The notes under the pieces: generated by a model
The model's input: the letters and a program-made list of their open reading frames with translations, nothing else
Databases searched by the model: none
What the model was told of the DNA's origin: nothing
Made by a program: the position numbers and the translations under genes
Part shown: piece after piece, positions 21,561 to 31,585 of the stretch
Layout of the letters: every line of letters starts with the position of its first letter
Position numbering within the stretch: the first letter of the stretch is position 1
Source: a virus
Direction: 5' to 3' (one strand)
Length of the DNA: 48,433 nt
IMG/VR virus record: IMGVR_UViG_3300033145_000111
Location: 1-48,433 of that record

Positions 21561-24083
21561 ATGAAACGCACTTTTGTGCCTCCCTCAGGAAATCCTGAGG
21601 CTAAACTCGCTGGCTGTGGAGAACAGCCTGGAATCCATGAAGTTCGTGCTTACCCTCCACGTCCCTTCATTGGCCCTGCAGGTCAAGGCCTAGATGAATG
21701 CTTTCAGATGACTAAGTTACTAAGACGTGATATGTATCTTACTAATGTAATCAAAGATCTCGATGCTCCCCTTGAGCATTACATCTATATAAGTCCTAAG
21801 GGCAAGTCAACTATTCATCCCGAGGGCTACCTATATATCCAAGAGCTCGCAGAGGAACTTAAGAAACTAAACCTCAATGTTATTGTAGCTTTTGGTAACA
21901 TAGCTTTACTTGCCCTAACTAATCGCATCGGGATAACAAAGTGGAGGGGCAGTGTTATTGAGTCTACTATTGTCCCAGGACTAAAGGTAGTCCCTACATT
22001 CCATCCAGCTACATTTATCCCTCCTAAGTTCAACTTCCTAAACAAGCCTCTAATATGTGAAGACTTACTCCGTGCTAAATATGAGAGTGAGTTCCCTGAG
22101 ATTAGACGCAAGGAAAGAAAGATAGACATTAAGCCTACCTATGACTACTCAGTCAATGTACTTAATCACTGCTATGAAGTAGGTATGCATGGACAGACTA
22201 TCGGAATTGATATTGAAGTAGTTAATAAAGAACTAGACTGTATCTCCTTTTCATGGTCTGACTTTGAGTCTCTTAGCATTCCTTTCAAATATCATCAGGG
22301 TGACTATTTTAATGTAGACCAAGAATATGAAATAATGCTACTCATAGCAAGGATAATCCAAGAAGAGAAAATAGCTAAGGCCGGAGCTAACTTCATCTTT
22401 GATATGCAGTATCTATTCCACAAATATAGCATCAGACCTCGTGGTGTTCTTCATTGTACACAGATAGCACAGAAGATTTCATTTCCTGACTTTGCAGCAG
22501 GTCTTGGATTTGTAACTACAATGCATACTGATGTACCTTATTATAAAGAAGACGGTAAGCAGTGGATGAAGATGCAATCTGGTACATGGGAAGAATGGTG
22601 GAACTATAACGGCATGGATGCTATTATTCCTGTAGAAGCAATCCCTAAACAAATGCGAATCCTTGCTGAACAGCATAATACTGAAACTTATGAACGACAG
22701 CGGAAGCTAATAGAGCCTCTCATCTATATGTCAGAGCATGGGATTAAAGTAGATGTACAAGGGATCTTAGACCATAAGGTAAGACAGCAAAAAAAGTTAG
22801 ATCTTCTTGCTGAAGAACTTAATAAGGAAGTAGGTTATGAAATAAACTACAACTCACCAGATCAAGTAATGAAATATTTCTATGGTGATCTTAAGATAAA
22901 ACCTTACAAGAAAAAGAACTCACATGGTAAGTATGTTAAGACCTCAGACGTTGATGCACTTAAGCGTATTGCAAGACAGGGATACAAAGGTGCTCGAATT
23001 ATGCTTGACATTCGTGGGCTTAGCAAACAGGTATCAACTTACTTAAACATAGGAAAGGTGGATAAAGATGGAAGATATAGAAGCTCATATAAACCAGTTG
23101 GTACGGACACTGGACGACTCGCTTCAGGAGAAACTATCTTTGGGACTGGAGGAAACCAGCAAAACTGGCCACATGACCTCCTTAGATTTTTCCTCTTTGA
23201 TGAGGGATACATTGGATACTCATTCGACCTTAGTCAAATTGAAAACAGAATTGTTGCCTATGTCGGAGGAGTCATCTCTCAAATCCAAGCCTTCGATCAG
23301 GGAATAGACTTACATCGTCTTACTGCATCAGTAATATTTAACAAGCCTTATGATAAGATCTTAACTGAAGATGGTTCGTCTGACCTCGGTGATGGTAAGC
23401 AGAGTGAACGCTACTGGGGAAAGAAAGGTAATCATGCTATTAATTATGATGTAGGATTTAAGACCTTTGCACTTAAGAATGAGATTCCTGAAAAAGAATC
23501 TAAATTAATGCTAGAGACTATCCATCGAGGCTACCCACAGATCCGAGGTGGCTATCATGCTACTATACAAAACATGCTTAAGCGTAATAGAATAGTAACA
23601 AACTTATTCGGACGTACAAGGTTATTTCTAGGTCCAATTATCCCCTCTTATCCTAACGTATCTAAAGGCGCTTGCCTAGACACATATCGAAAGGCGTATG
23701 CACAGCTTCCACAATCAACCACTGCAGACAAAATTAATGAACAAGGAGTTGAGTTTATCTATTATAATCAACAGCTATTCAAACCTATAGAACTCCTTAC
23801 TCAAGTGCATGATTCTGTGGTATTCCAGATACCACTCTCTATTCCTTGGGAGGAGCATGCTAAGGAACTCTTACTAATTAAAGACTCCCTTGAGCAACCT
23901 ATCTACTGGCATGATACAGAGATTGCAACTCCCTGTGATTTATCAATAGGATTTAATATGTGTAAAGAAGACATGAAGGAAATGAAAAGTAAGGAGATAC
24001 CTAGTAATTATATAATACTTGCAGAAAAACTAAAGGGTGTTTATGACAACCTCAGTAGACAAGATAGTATCTCAAATAGCTGA
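21561..24083 (+). CDS. Family A DNA polymerase with N-terminal uracil-DNA-glycosylase-like domain
   Basis: The protein has 840 residues. The N-terminal ~170 residues are UDG-like: GEQPGIHE (20-27), PFIGPAGQGL (35-44), LTNVIKD and FHPATF (147-152). The usual N-terminal Cys pair for Fe-S is absent. The 3'-5' exonuclease shows IDIE (D217, E219), NFIFD (D281) and YNGMD (Y349, D353). The polymerase shows TGRLAS (517-522), motif A SFDLSQIENRI (D556), motif B GNHAINYDVGF and motif C QVHDSV (H750, D751). By eye His625 replaces the conserved motif B Lys, Tyr629 sits at the E. coli Phe762 position, and Ser752 replaces Glu in motif C. It is the replicative polymerase. AAAGGAG precedes the start, with a dyad copy upstream. 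Confidence 0.93.
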   Translation: MKRTFVPPSGNPEAKLAGCGEQPGIHEVRAYPPRPFIGPAGQGLDECFQMTKLLRRDMYLTNVIKDLDAPLEHYIYISPKGKSTIHPEGYLYIQELAEELKKLNLNVIVAFGNIALLALTNRIGITKWRGSVIESTIVPGLKVVPTFHPATFIPPKFNFLNKPLICEDLLRAKYESEFPEIRRKERKIDIKPTYDYSVNVLNHCYEVGMHGQTIGIDIEVVNKELDCISFSWSDFESLSIPFKYHQGDYFNVDQEYEIMLLIARIIQEEKIAKAGANFIFDMQYLFHKYSIRPRGVLHCTQIAQKISFPDFAAGLGFVTTMHTDVPYYKEDGKQWMKMQSGTWEEWWNYNGMDAIIPVEAIPKQMRILAEQHNTETYERQRKLIEPLIYMSEHGIKVDVQGILDHKVRQQKKLDLLAEELNKEVGYEINYNSPDQVMKYFYGDLKIKPYKKKNSHGKYVKTSDVDALKRIARQGYKGARIMLDIRGLSKQVSTYLNIGKVDKDGRYRSSYKPVGTDTGRLASGETIFGTGGNQQNWPHDLLRFFLFDEGYIGYSFDLSQIENRIVAYVGGVISQIQAFDQGIDLHRLTASVIFNKPYDKILTEDGSSDLGDGKQSERYWGKKGNHAINYDVGFKTFALKNEIPEKESKLMLETIHRGYPQIRGGYHATIQNMLKRNRIVTNLFGRTRLFLGPIIPSYPNVSKGACLDTYRKAYAQLPQSTTADKINEQGVEFIYYNQQLFKPIELLTQVHDSVVFQIPLSIPWEEHAKELLLIKDSLEQPIYWHDTEIATPCDLSIGFNMCKEDMKEMKSKEIPSNYIILAEKLKGVYDNLSRQDSISNS

Positions 24084-24198
24084 GCTATCACTTAAGAAAG
24101 AATCAAGTGACCCAGTTAGAAATATATACTCAGTAATGATGGAAGTTAATCTTAATTTATGTGAGATAATGAGACTAATGAGACAACAGGAGGAGTAA
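24043..24198 (+). CDS. Tiny helical protein, unknown
   Basis: A 51-residue protein starting at 24043 inside the end of the polymerase gene (41-base overlap), with AAAGGGTG upstream. It is predicted as two amphipathic helices, with a Met-rich middle. It lies between DNA polymerase and another tiny gene, perhaps a replication accessory. Confidence 0.5.
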   Translation: MTTSVDKIVSQIAELSLKKESSDPVRNIYSVMMEVNLNLCEIMRLMRQQEE

Positions 24199-24201
24199 CT
24201 A

Positions 24202-24387
24202 ATGACCACTGTACAAGACACCTTATTAAAAGCCTTCTCACCAAGGATGGTCTTAAAGCTAAGCTCCCTTGGAAATTCTGCTGGGAGTAAAGAGATTCTT
24301 AACATCTGTAATAGAGTACTTATGCGTAAGTATAATACACTTATTGATGTTTCTAAAGGAGTAATATATATTGGAAAGAGGATCTAA
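24202..24387 (+). CDS. Small basic protein, unknown
   Basis: A protein of about 61 residues with AGGAGGAG before the ATG at 24202. It has a basic C-terminal half (NRVLMRKYN, VIYIGKRI). It sits 6 bases before the helicase candidate. No family is recognised. Confidence 0.55.
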   Translation: MTTVQDTLLKAFSPRMVLKLSSLGNSAGSKEILNICNRVLMRKYNTLIDVSKGVIYIGKRI

Positions 24388-24393
24388 TAAACT

Positions 24394-25599
24394 ATGTCTG
24401 ACTCTATACGCAATCTCCCAGACTGGATATCTGCTTTTATGCAGCTTACGGAAAACTCTGAGCCACCAAAGTTATTCCGTAAGTGGACAGCTATCTCAAC
24501 TATTGCCTCAGCACTGCAAAGAAAGACATTTATAAATCTAGGAATTTCCCTAACATTTTATCCTAATTTCTACATCATCTTAGTAGGTCCCTCCGCAACT
24601 GGGAAGGGCACTGCTATGAAATACTCCTATGATATAATAGATAAGGTCCCTGCTATTAGACTTAGTGCTCAGGCTACTTCTCTCCAGGCACTAATACGTA
24701 GGATGAAGGAAAATAACTTAACTGACATAGATATAGAAACTGGTAAACAGCACTATCATTCATCACTTTCTATATTCTCTAATGAGTTTACTGTCTTCTT
24801 GGGGTACCATAATAATGAACTAATATCTGCTCTTTGTGACTGGTATGACTGTCATGAGCGCTGGACTTATGATACTATCAAGAGAGACAAGGAAGAGATA
24901 ATAGGAGTCTGGGTTAATATTTTAGCGGGTACTACACCTGATAACATACAGAGCTCACTACCTATGGAAGCAATAGGAGCTGGCTTAACCTCACGCATCA
25001 TATTTGTGTTTGAAGAGAAACGTGAAAAACTTGTGGTATTTCCTTCCGCATCTAAAGAAGAATTAGATATACAACAGATGCTAATCCATGACCTTGAACG
25101 TATCTCTTTACTCTCAGGATCATTTCATTTTACAGAAAACTCAGCTGCATTTTATATAAGATGGTGTCAGGAAGCAGACAAAAATCCTCCTTTCTATAAC
25201 TATAAGTTTGACGGATACTGTGGACGTAGACGTAATCATCTACTGTCTCTATCTATGGTATGTAGTGCAAGCCAGCGAGATAGTCTTATTCTATCAGAAA
25301 AGGATCTTCAGCGAGCTGCTGAACTATTAGCTGAAGTAGAAATAAAAATGGCTTTGGTTTTCAAAGGTATGGGTAAGAGTGATATCTCAAGTCTGATCAA
25401 TGATGCAGTAGTGTTCATTCAGAATTCAGCCACTGATGATATTCCACTATGGCAATTTGCTAGATATTTCGAGGGTAACATGGATAAGATTATAATGGAC
25501 AGGGTACTATTTACTCTTGAGACAATGAAGGTAATTACTATAATTAAAAAGCCTGGAACAGATACTATTATTAAGATATTAGATAAGGAGAGTATATAA
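24394..25599 (+). CDS. P-loop ATPase, DUF3987-like, replicative helicase candidate
   Basis: A 401-residue protein. Walker A is GPSATGKGT (65-73), a Walker B-type strand SLSIFSNEF lies near 127-135, and an ILAGTTP segment near 180 resembles the sensor region of phage/plasmid DUF3987 ATPases, which are often replication helicases or primase partners. The C-terminal ~90 residues look like a winged helix. No other helicase or primase is visible, so it may unwind DNA for the polymerase. It is the last rightward gene; its stop is three bases before a dyad copy and 26 bases from the end of the opposing leftward gene. Confidence 0.72.
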   Translation: MSDSIRNLPDWISAFMQLTENSEPPKLFRKWTAISTIASALQRKTFINLGISLTFYPNFYIILVGPSATGKGTAMKYSYDIIDKVPAIRLSAQATSLQALIRRMKENNLTDIDIETGKQHYHSSLSIFSNEFTVFLGYHNNELISALCDWYDCHERWTYDTIKRDKEEIIGVWVNILAGTTPDNIQSSLPMEAIGAGLTSRIIFVFEEKREKLVVFPSASKEELDIQQMLIHDLERISLLSGSFHFTENSAAFYIRWCQEADKNPPFYNYKFDGYCGRRRNHLLSLSMVCSASQRDSLILSEKDLQRAAELLAEVEIKMALVFKGMGKSDISSLINDAVVFIQNSATDDIPLWQFARYFEGNMDKIIMDRVLFTLETMKVITIIKKPGTDTIIKILDKESI

Positions 25600-25601
25600 T
25601 A

Positions 25602-25626
25602 AGTTCGTTTAATAAATAAACAATCT
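25602..25626. repeat. 25-bp dyad repeat, copy 14 (convergent junction)
   Basis: Half-sites AGTTCGTTTAAT and AATAAACAATCT. It alone fills the gap between the converging gene blocks. Confidence 0.88.
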
Positions 25627-28600
25627 ATTCTTCCTCTAACCTACTCAATTCATCATAGAATCTCTGAGAAGTATAACCTGACTCTTCTAATATAGTAAGC
25701 TCATCTTCAAGACCTTCTTGCTCTGATGAGCTTAGTACCTTCTTTATATCATAGAAGTCTTTAGCCTTAGCTTCTGGACTACTGCCAAACATACTTGACC
25801 ATGATCTTCTATTAGGCAGGTCCTTAATAGTTATAATAAACTCTACTTTCTTTTCCATACTTTCAACTTCCCAGTCATTCTCATACTGGTCTATATGTTC
25901 ATCTATAGCTGCTTCAGTTCCAGACCCTTTCCAGTGAAATCCTTCAGCTAAAGCATCTAGTTTATTAACTCTAATATATCTATCAAATTCTACATCTTCT
26001 CTTATCTCCTCCCTACCTGCCATTCTATATGCTCTAGGAATAGTTACACCCATAAAGCTTTTGATAAAAGGTATCTTTGACAAAGTCAATGCCCAGTGCT
26101 GTGATCTTTCCTTTGGGTCTACTTCATTAAAAGCTTGCTCATAAAGCTTTCCCATAATATAGACATACTCATTTCCAGAAGGAATGATGTTAGGGACAGC
26201 TGCTTCTAGTCTCTTAGGTGACAATCCAGTAAGTCCACCTACATCCTTTGCAAGTTGAGAAACTCTAGGGTCAAACCTACCTTCAATAGTACTCTTAGGC
26301 CAATTAAAAGTATCTTCATCAGACTGTATTTTTCTATCTCTCCATGTGCTATAGCTAGTCGTATAATCTACCCATGCTCTTACAGATGGACTTAGTGGAC
26401 TTTCCATAGGGTAAGTAGACTTCAGTGATCCTATTATAGCATCATAGTTAGGCTCTCTCTTTGTCAACCCAGCTTCATAAGCAAGCTTCTTAGTCATGCC
26501 TCTAAATACATTATAAAAGAATGCTGTATCAGGGTCAAGTGGCAGCTTGAAATAAAACCATCTATCATTACCTTCTTCATCCTGGAACTTAAAGAAATCA
26601 CCAAAGGGATAGACTACTACATTCCTATTATGTACATACTCAGGGACATCTCTATCAGCCTCTTCAGCTAATAATATAGCAGCTAATGTAACACCTACTG
26701 CAGCTGATCCAATAGAAGCAAGTCTAGCAGCAAAGTCAGCAGGGTTCTCTGAAGCTGCTCTCCACATGGTTCTCTTAGCATTATAAGACGCACTAATAAA
26801 AGGACCAAATATTTTATCTATAGACTTAACTAACCAACCTCCCTGAGCATAAGGTAATCTCTCAGCTGCTACATTCACAGCTTCCATTATCATCTCTTTA
26901 TTCTTATATGCTTCATCAAGAGTAATCCCTCTCTTCTTAGCTAATTGCTTAAGCCTCCTTTCCATTACGGCCACTCTATTCCATAACTCAGAACTCTTTC
27001 CTATCCAGGACATTCCATCTAACATCTTCTCATATCTATTAGGCATCCTAAGTCCCTTACCAAACATCTGATTCTCTCTTTGAGTAAGGAAAGGCATATG
27101 ACCTCCACTCTCCTCATATGCTTGAGTTTTAGGGCCTCTAGTAAATACATCAACAGCCACATTATTCATATCTGCTCCTAACTGTTTCACAAACACAGGA
27201 GGCAGAGCACTATAAAGTCTCTTATGTACACCTTCTCTAACCTCAACAAAAGGAAAACTTGGCTTTAATACCACTCCTTTAGCATCTGGTTCAAATGAAC
27301 GAGCTGAGAAGAATGTATGAGCAACGTCCATAGTTATACCACGAGACATTGCCCAAGCAGCTGATGTACTAACTGCTAATGTTCTAGTAGCATGAATACC
27401 TAATCCATGAGTTAATAATTTAGTAAGCCAGAAGCTTATCTCACCACCTCTGGTTAATATTTGAGTAGCAACATCTGGATGCCAGCGCATTTCAGACTTC
27501 TTTCCATCTATGTAACGATGGTCCTTGACCCATCCTGAAGGAGCATGTATCTTTACTCCCTCTGAGTCTTTCAATCCACTAACCCAACAGAAAGGATTAT
27601 CAGGATGCTTCTCAACAAAGTCCCACCAGACTGTCTTCATATCATTGTTCTTGACTCGACCTGCAATACGTGCAGCTAACTCATGTGATAGTGCTTTAGT
27701 ATCAGTCTCAAGCATATCAAAGCTTCCCTTACCTAACCTATCAACACCTGAATCATTTTGTCTTACTACCTTCTCACCTACAGATATCTTCGACTCCTCA
27801 TCAAAGACGCTCTCAACTGTGAATTTCTTCATCTTACGATAACTATGGGCCTTAAGTAGTTCACCTTCTTCCTTACTCTTAAGCCCTGATTTAACAAGTT
27901 CATCTATCCATAATTTATGATGCTCGAATATAATATCACTAGCTTTTTTAGCTTGTATGTATTCCTCTGGAGTTAGGCCTTTAGTTAATTCAATCAGCTC
28001 ACTAAATGCAGCTGCGTGTTCAGGCGTCATTCCCTGAGGTGTAGTATATTCCTTAGCTGTCTTATACCCAAAGATGTCAGTTAGTCTCTCAACTTGATTT
28101 ATTCTATTTATAATAGGATCTAATTTACTAGACATTCCCTTATAAGCCTCATCAAACATTCTGTTATATAAGACTCCAGCAAACCCATCACTAGCACGTT
28201 CAGCATCTGTGTACTGGACTACTCTATATCCATCTGCACCATAGTCTTTCTTTAACTTGTTTCTAAGTAATCCAGACTTCTCATGTACTGCATGATAAGT
28301 AGAAAACCCTGCACGATTAAGGAAGTGTTTGAAGTTGAACTTCTTAGCTTCTTCAGAGTCAACAAAGGACTTTTCATATTCTTGAGCTAGTTTGACAGTC
28401 TTACGATACTCAACTGGAACTTTGGATAGGTCAATAGGTTTGCCAGGTTTTTTCTTTTTAAATAGGTCTGATAATTTCTTTAACTGCTTAGCAGCTTCAT
28501 CAAGAGGTAAGCCGGTGTAGAGTTTAGTTCCAAATATTTTAGGTATTCTCTCATCCATCAACATTTTATCAAGGGTTTCCCAAGGAGGATTCTTTTTTCT

Positions 28601-31585
28601 TTCCTTCATAGACATACGAAGTCTTTCTTCAACAAGTCTACTATCCATCTCACCTAGACTTGTAAGAGTCTTAAATCTAGCCTCAGATTTGATAGGAAAG
28701 GACATTGAATTAGCTAAGCCTTCTGACTCAGTCTTTTTTACAAAAGGGATTAAATCATCCCAAAACCAATCTATATCTGATTGATCCTCTAATTTATCAT
28801 TCAGTAAATCTTCCATCCTTTCAGTTTCTTTTCTTACTTTTTTCTTTGTATCCTGATATCTTGATTTATCAACTAACTCTTTAAGCCTTCCAACTATAGT
28901 CTGAACATCCCCTCTTATTCTAACTTGATTTATGTCTGCACCCTTAGGTCCACCAAGTTCTTTATTTACTGCATGCTGAACTTCATGAAATAGTGTTTGT
29001 CTAGAAAAAGTACTAAACACTATTATATTTGAGTTCCGTAGATAATAGTTACCAATAGCATGTTTATCAAATTTAACTTTTGTATTTTTTAGGTTAGGTA
29101 CTGCATCATAAAGTTCTTTATATAATAGTAAGTCTGGTAACTTTTTAACTGTTGTTTCACCAAAAGATAACTCAATCCCAGTCTTAAATTCCTTATATAT
29201 AGCCTTACTATCATCTAATTCAAATCTCCACTTGCCATCCTTTCCAAGCCAGAATCCTGTTTTATCAAATACTTTTTTATTTCTAAATAGCTTACCAAAT
29301 TTAATATCCTTAACACCTTTGAATATATCCTTTACAAGTCCAGGAACTTTGTCTAAAGGAATCATCATATTTAGGTCAATAGTTGGTTTCTCAGTCGGTT
29401 CAATTTTTAAACGGTCTGCTTTTTTACCAAGTATATCATTCCATCTATCTTCCAGTGGTATAGCCTCTTCAAAGGTAGATCTTTTTGATATAGGTTTTTC
29501 AGTTCCTATCATACTATTATACAATTTCATAGATGTATCAGTAGACAGTGTATTAGTAATAGGGTCTGATATATCTAATCTATAGTTAACTATACCTCTA
29601 GTACCAGATACTATATTAGTCTCAAACTTTAAGACCTCAGTTGAGGCACCTAATTTTTTAGCTAATAGTTTTAATTCTGCTTTAGTAGGTATTTTTCCAG
29701 CAGCATCAAAACTTAGATATACCTCACTCCCTTTTCTATTAGCTGATACTAAGATAGGTTTCTCTAATATAGGATCTAGTGATAATCTATCTGCTTTCCT
29801 TGCCCAGTTAGCTGCCTCTGAAACTACCTCCTTCCAATTCTCAAAGTTAAGTGGGAAGTCTTCCATACTTATAAAGTGATCCCTAACTTCCTCTGCCCTA
29901 GACGCTAATTCACTAAGTGCATTCCTTACTTTATCAATAGGTATCTCCTCTCCATCAAGCCACCTATTAACATCATTGACTAATTTGTTAGTATACATCT
30001 CAGGATCTTTAGCTATGTTTTTAACCCGTTGTTCATAAGTCTCAGCCATTAACTTTGTTTTCTCTGGAGCTTCACGAAAGGGAGAGTTTTCTGTAGATAA
30101 TTCAATAGGCTCACGTGTTCCAGTTTGAAGATCTATGTTGGTAATAGGTTCTTCCTTAGGCACCTGCTCCAATGATTCCCTAAACAACTGTCCCTTTGTA
30201 GCCTCTACCAATGAAGCATTTAATCTCTTCGTAATGTCAGCCTTAGTCTCACCTTTGACTTTCTCCCTCAACCCCTTTGACTTAGCAAGTGACTCCTCAC
30301 GTAGACGTTTAAGCTTAGTGACTTGCTCAGATGTAGCAACTTTACCAAATGCTTCAGCTTGTTCAGTTGATTTAAATTCTGGGATTGGTTCCTTAGCATT
30401 AACCTTAATCCTCTCCATAGCCTTATCAACCTGTACATCAACTATGTCCCTACCAGCTTGCTTAATCTTCTTAATCTGTGTAGTCTTAGAACTTAAATCA
30501 TCCTTAATCATCTTTCCATAATCAAGGCTCTTTTGATTTCTATCAGACTCAAGAGCAGCTTGTCTCTTCTGCATGTCTAGAATTTTCTGCTGTGCTTCTC
30601 TATACACATCATCAGAGAGAGTATTAACTTCTTCTTGAGCCTTTTCCAGTTCATCTATCTTAGCCTCAGAAGCCTTAGCATCTACATAGTCTTTAGTCTC
30701 CCTATAGCTTTCACCTACATTTCTCTTTGATAATGCTTCCTTTCTCCACACAGGATTATCATACATCCTTATTAACTGTCCTTCAGTCATGTTAGGATTC
30801 TTCTGCATGGTCTCAGCAAGACTCTGAACAACTAAGGCTCTCTCCTTTATTGTCAAGTTTCTAAATGTAGTAGACTCTCTTAGCCCTTTAATAACTCTAG
30901 GCAGAGCAAATATTGCAGATGCCTCACCATAAGTAGCTAATAGTGGTTCTAGGAAAGTAGGCTCAAGACCTAATTCCTCCAATCCTGCATTAATCCTATT
31001 ACCTATCAGTCTCCATCCCTCACCTGCCATTTGAATAGGTTTCATGACAAGCATTAGGTTCTCAACTGCTTCAGCCTCTTCTGGTGTAGTAATTAATTTA
31101 GAAGGTATACTCATTACTTTACTAAATATATCCATAGCAGAATCTAAACTACCGGGTTGGATAAGTTTATTAGGATCAGTACTTATAGTTGGAATAAGCC
31201 CTGCTAACCCAGCTATTCCAGCTACAGGAAATGTTAGCAATGATCCACCTACAGCTGCTGTAACCTTACCTATTGCCTTTAAAGTAGGAGCAACTAACTT
31301 ATTCCCAAATCCTTCAGAGTAAGCTTCACCTGATGCATCTAGTGGTCGACCAAGCTCATCCCATTTTCCTGGAGGCTGAGGCATTAAGCTTGTTCCACCT
31401 GGCCGATCATAAAGTCCAGCAGAATGAAGCTTATCAGATCTATCCTCAGTTCTCAATCCCTCAGCTATCTCACTAACATTAAGGATCTTATCTACAGGAA
31501 TAATCTCTCCAAGCATAGTATCATGAAGAGACTTTGATCCCTTAACCTCTCCAAGCATAGTACTAAACAAATCTTTATTTGGCAT
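25625..31585 (-). CDS. Giant polyvalent virion protein (internal/ejected), HExxH protease-like motif
   Basis: The protein has 1986 residues and is the last gene of the leftward block. Visible parts: an N-terminal region with repeated TMLGE motifs (about residues 9 and 23), hydrophobic stretches near 90-130, long charged coiled coils (about 290-470), an HEVQH zinc-metalloprotease-like motif at 867-871, and a C-terminal half with KLLTHGLG...RTLAVST resembling the large polyvalent domain LPD38. Very large multi-domain proteins here in short-tailed phages are packaged and injected with DNA. A dyad copy lies inside it (29393-29417). Its start overlaps the next gene upstream. Confidence 0.82.
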   Translation of the reverse strand: MPNKDLFSTMLGEVKGSKSLHDTMLGEIIPVDKILNVSEIAEGLRTEDRSDKLHSAGLYDRPGGTSLMPQPPGKWDELGRPLDASGEAYSEGFGNKLVAPTLKAIGKVTAAVGGSLLTFPVAGIAGLAGLIPTISTDPNKLIQPGSLDSAMDIFSKVMSIPSKLITTPEEAEAVENLMLVMKPIQMAGEGWRLIGNRINAGLEELGLEPTFLEPLLATYGEASAIFALPRVIKGLRESTTFRNLTIKERALVVQSLAETMQKNPNMTEGQLIRMYDNPVWRKEALSKRNVGESYRETKDYVDAKASEAKIDELEKAQEEVNTLSDDVYREAQQKILDMQKRQAALESDRNQKSLDYGKMIKDDLSSKTTQIKKIKQAGRDIVDVQVDKAMERIKVNAKEPIPEFKSTEQAEAFGKVATSEQVTKLKRLREESLAKSKGLREKVKGETKADITKRLNASLVEATKGQLFRESLEQVPKEEPITNIDLQTGTREPIELSTENSPFREAPEKTKLMAETYEQRVKNIAKDPEMYTNKLVNDVNRWLDGEEIPIDKVRNALSELASRAEEVRDHFISMEDFPLNFENWKEVVSEAANWARKADRLSLDPILEKPILVSANRKGSEVYLSFDAAGKIPTKAELKLLAKKLGASTEVLKFETNIVSGTRGIVNYRLDISDPITNTLSTDTSMKLYNSMIGTEKPISKRSTFEEAIPLEDRWNDILGKKADRLKIEPTEKPTIDLNMMIPLDKVPGLVKDIFKGVKDIKFGKLFRNKKVFDKTGFWLGKDGKWRFELDDSKAIYKEFKTGIELSFGETTVKKLPDLLLYKELYDAVPNLKNTKVKFDKHAIGNYYLRNSNIIVFSTFSRQTLFHEVQHAVNKELGGPKGADINQVRIRGDVQTIVGRLKELVDKSRYQDTKKKVRKETERMEDLLNDKLEDQSDIDWFWDDLIPFVKKTESEGLANSMSFPIKSEARFKTLTSLGEMDSRLVEERLRMSMKERKKNPPWETLDKMLMDERIPKIFGTKLYTGLPLDEAAKQLKKLSDLFKKKKPGKPIDLSKVPVEYRKTVKLAQEYEKSFVDSEEAKKFNFKHFLNRAGFSTYHAVHEKSGLLRNKLKKDYGADGYRVVQYTDAERASDGFAGVLYNRMFDEAYKGMSSKLDPIINRINQVERLTDIFGYKTAKEYTTPQGMTPEHAAAFSELIELTKGLTPEEYIQAKKASDIIFEHHKLWIDELVKSGLKSKEEGELLKAHSYRKMKKFTVESVFDEESKISVGEKVVRQNDSGVDRLGKGSFDMLETDTKALSHELAARIAGRVKNNDMKTVWWDFVEKHPDNPFCWVSGLKDSEGVKIHAPSGWVKDHRYIDGKKSEMRWHPDVATQILTRGGEISFWLTKLLTHGLGIHATRTLAVSTSAAWAMSRGITMDVAHTFFSARSFEPDAKGVVLKPSFPFVEVREGVHKRLYSALPPVFVKQLGADMNNVAVDVFTRGPKTQAYEESGGHMPFLTQRENQMFGKGLRMPNRYEKMLDGMSWIGKSSELWNRVAVMERRLKQLAKKRGITLDEAYKNKEMIMEAVNVAAERLPYAQGGWLVKSIDKIFGPFISASYNAKRTMWRAASENPADFAARLASIGSAAVGVTLAAILLAEEADRDVPEYVHNRNVVVYPFGDFFKFQDEEGNDRWFYFKLPLDPDTAFFYNVFRGMTKKLAYEAGLTKREPNYDAIIGSLKSTYPMESPLSPSVRAWVDYTTSYSTWRDRKIQSDEDTFNWPKSTIEGRFDPRVSQLAKDVGGLTGLSPKRLEAAVPNIIPSGNEYVYIMGKLYEQAFNEVDPKERSQHWALTLSKIPFIKSFMGVTIPRAYRMAGREEIREDVEFDRYIRVNKLDALAEGFHWKGSGTEAAIDEHIDQYENDWEVESMEKKVEFIITIKDLPNRRSWSSMFGSSPEAKAKDFYDIKKVLSSSEQEGLEDELTILEESGYTSQRFYDELSRLEEE
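29393..29417. repeat. 25-bp dyad repeat, copy 15 (intragenic)
   Basis: Half-sites AGTCGGTTCAAT and TTTAAACGGTCT. Inside the giant polyvalent protein gene. Confidence 0.82.
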
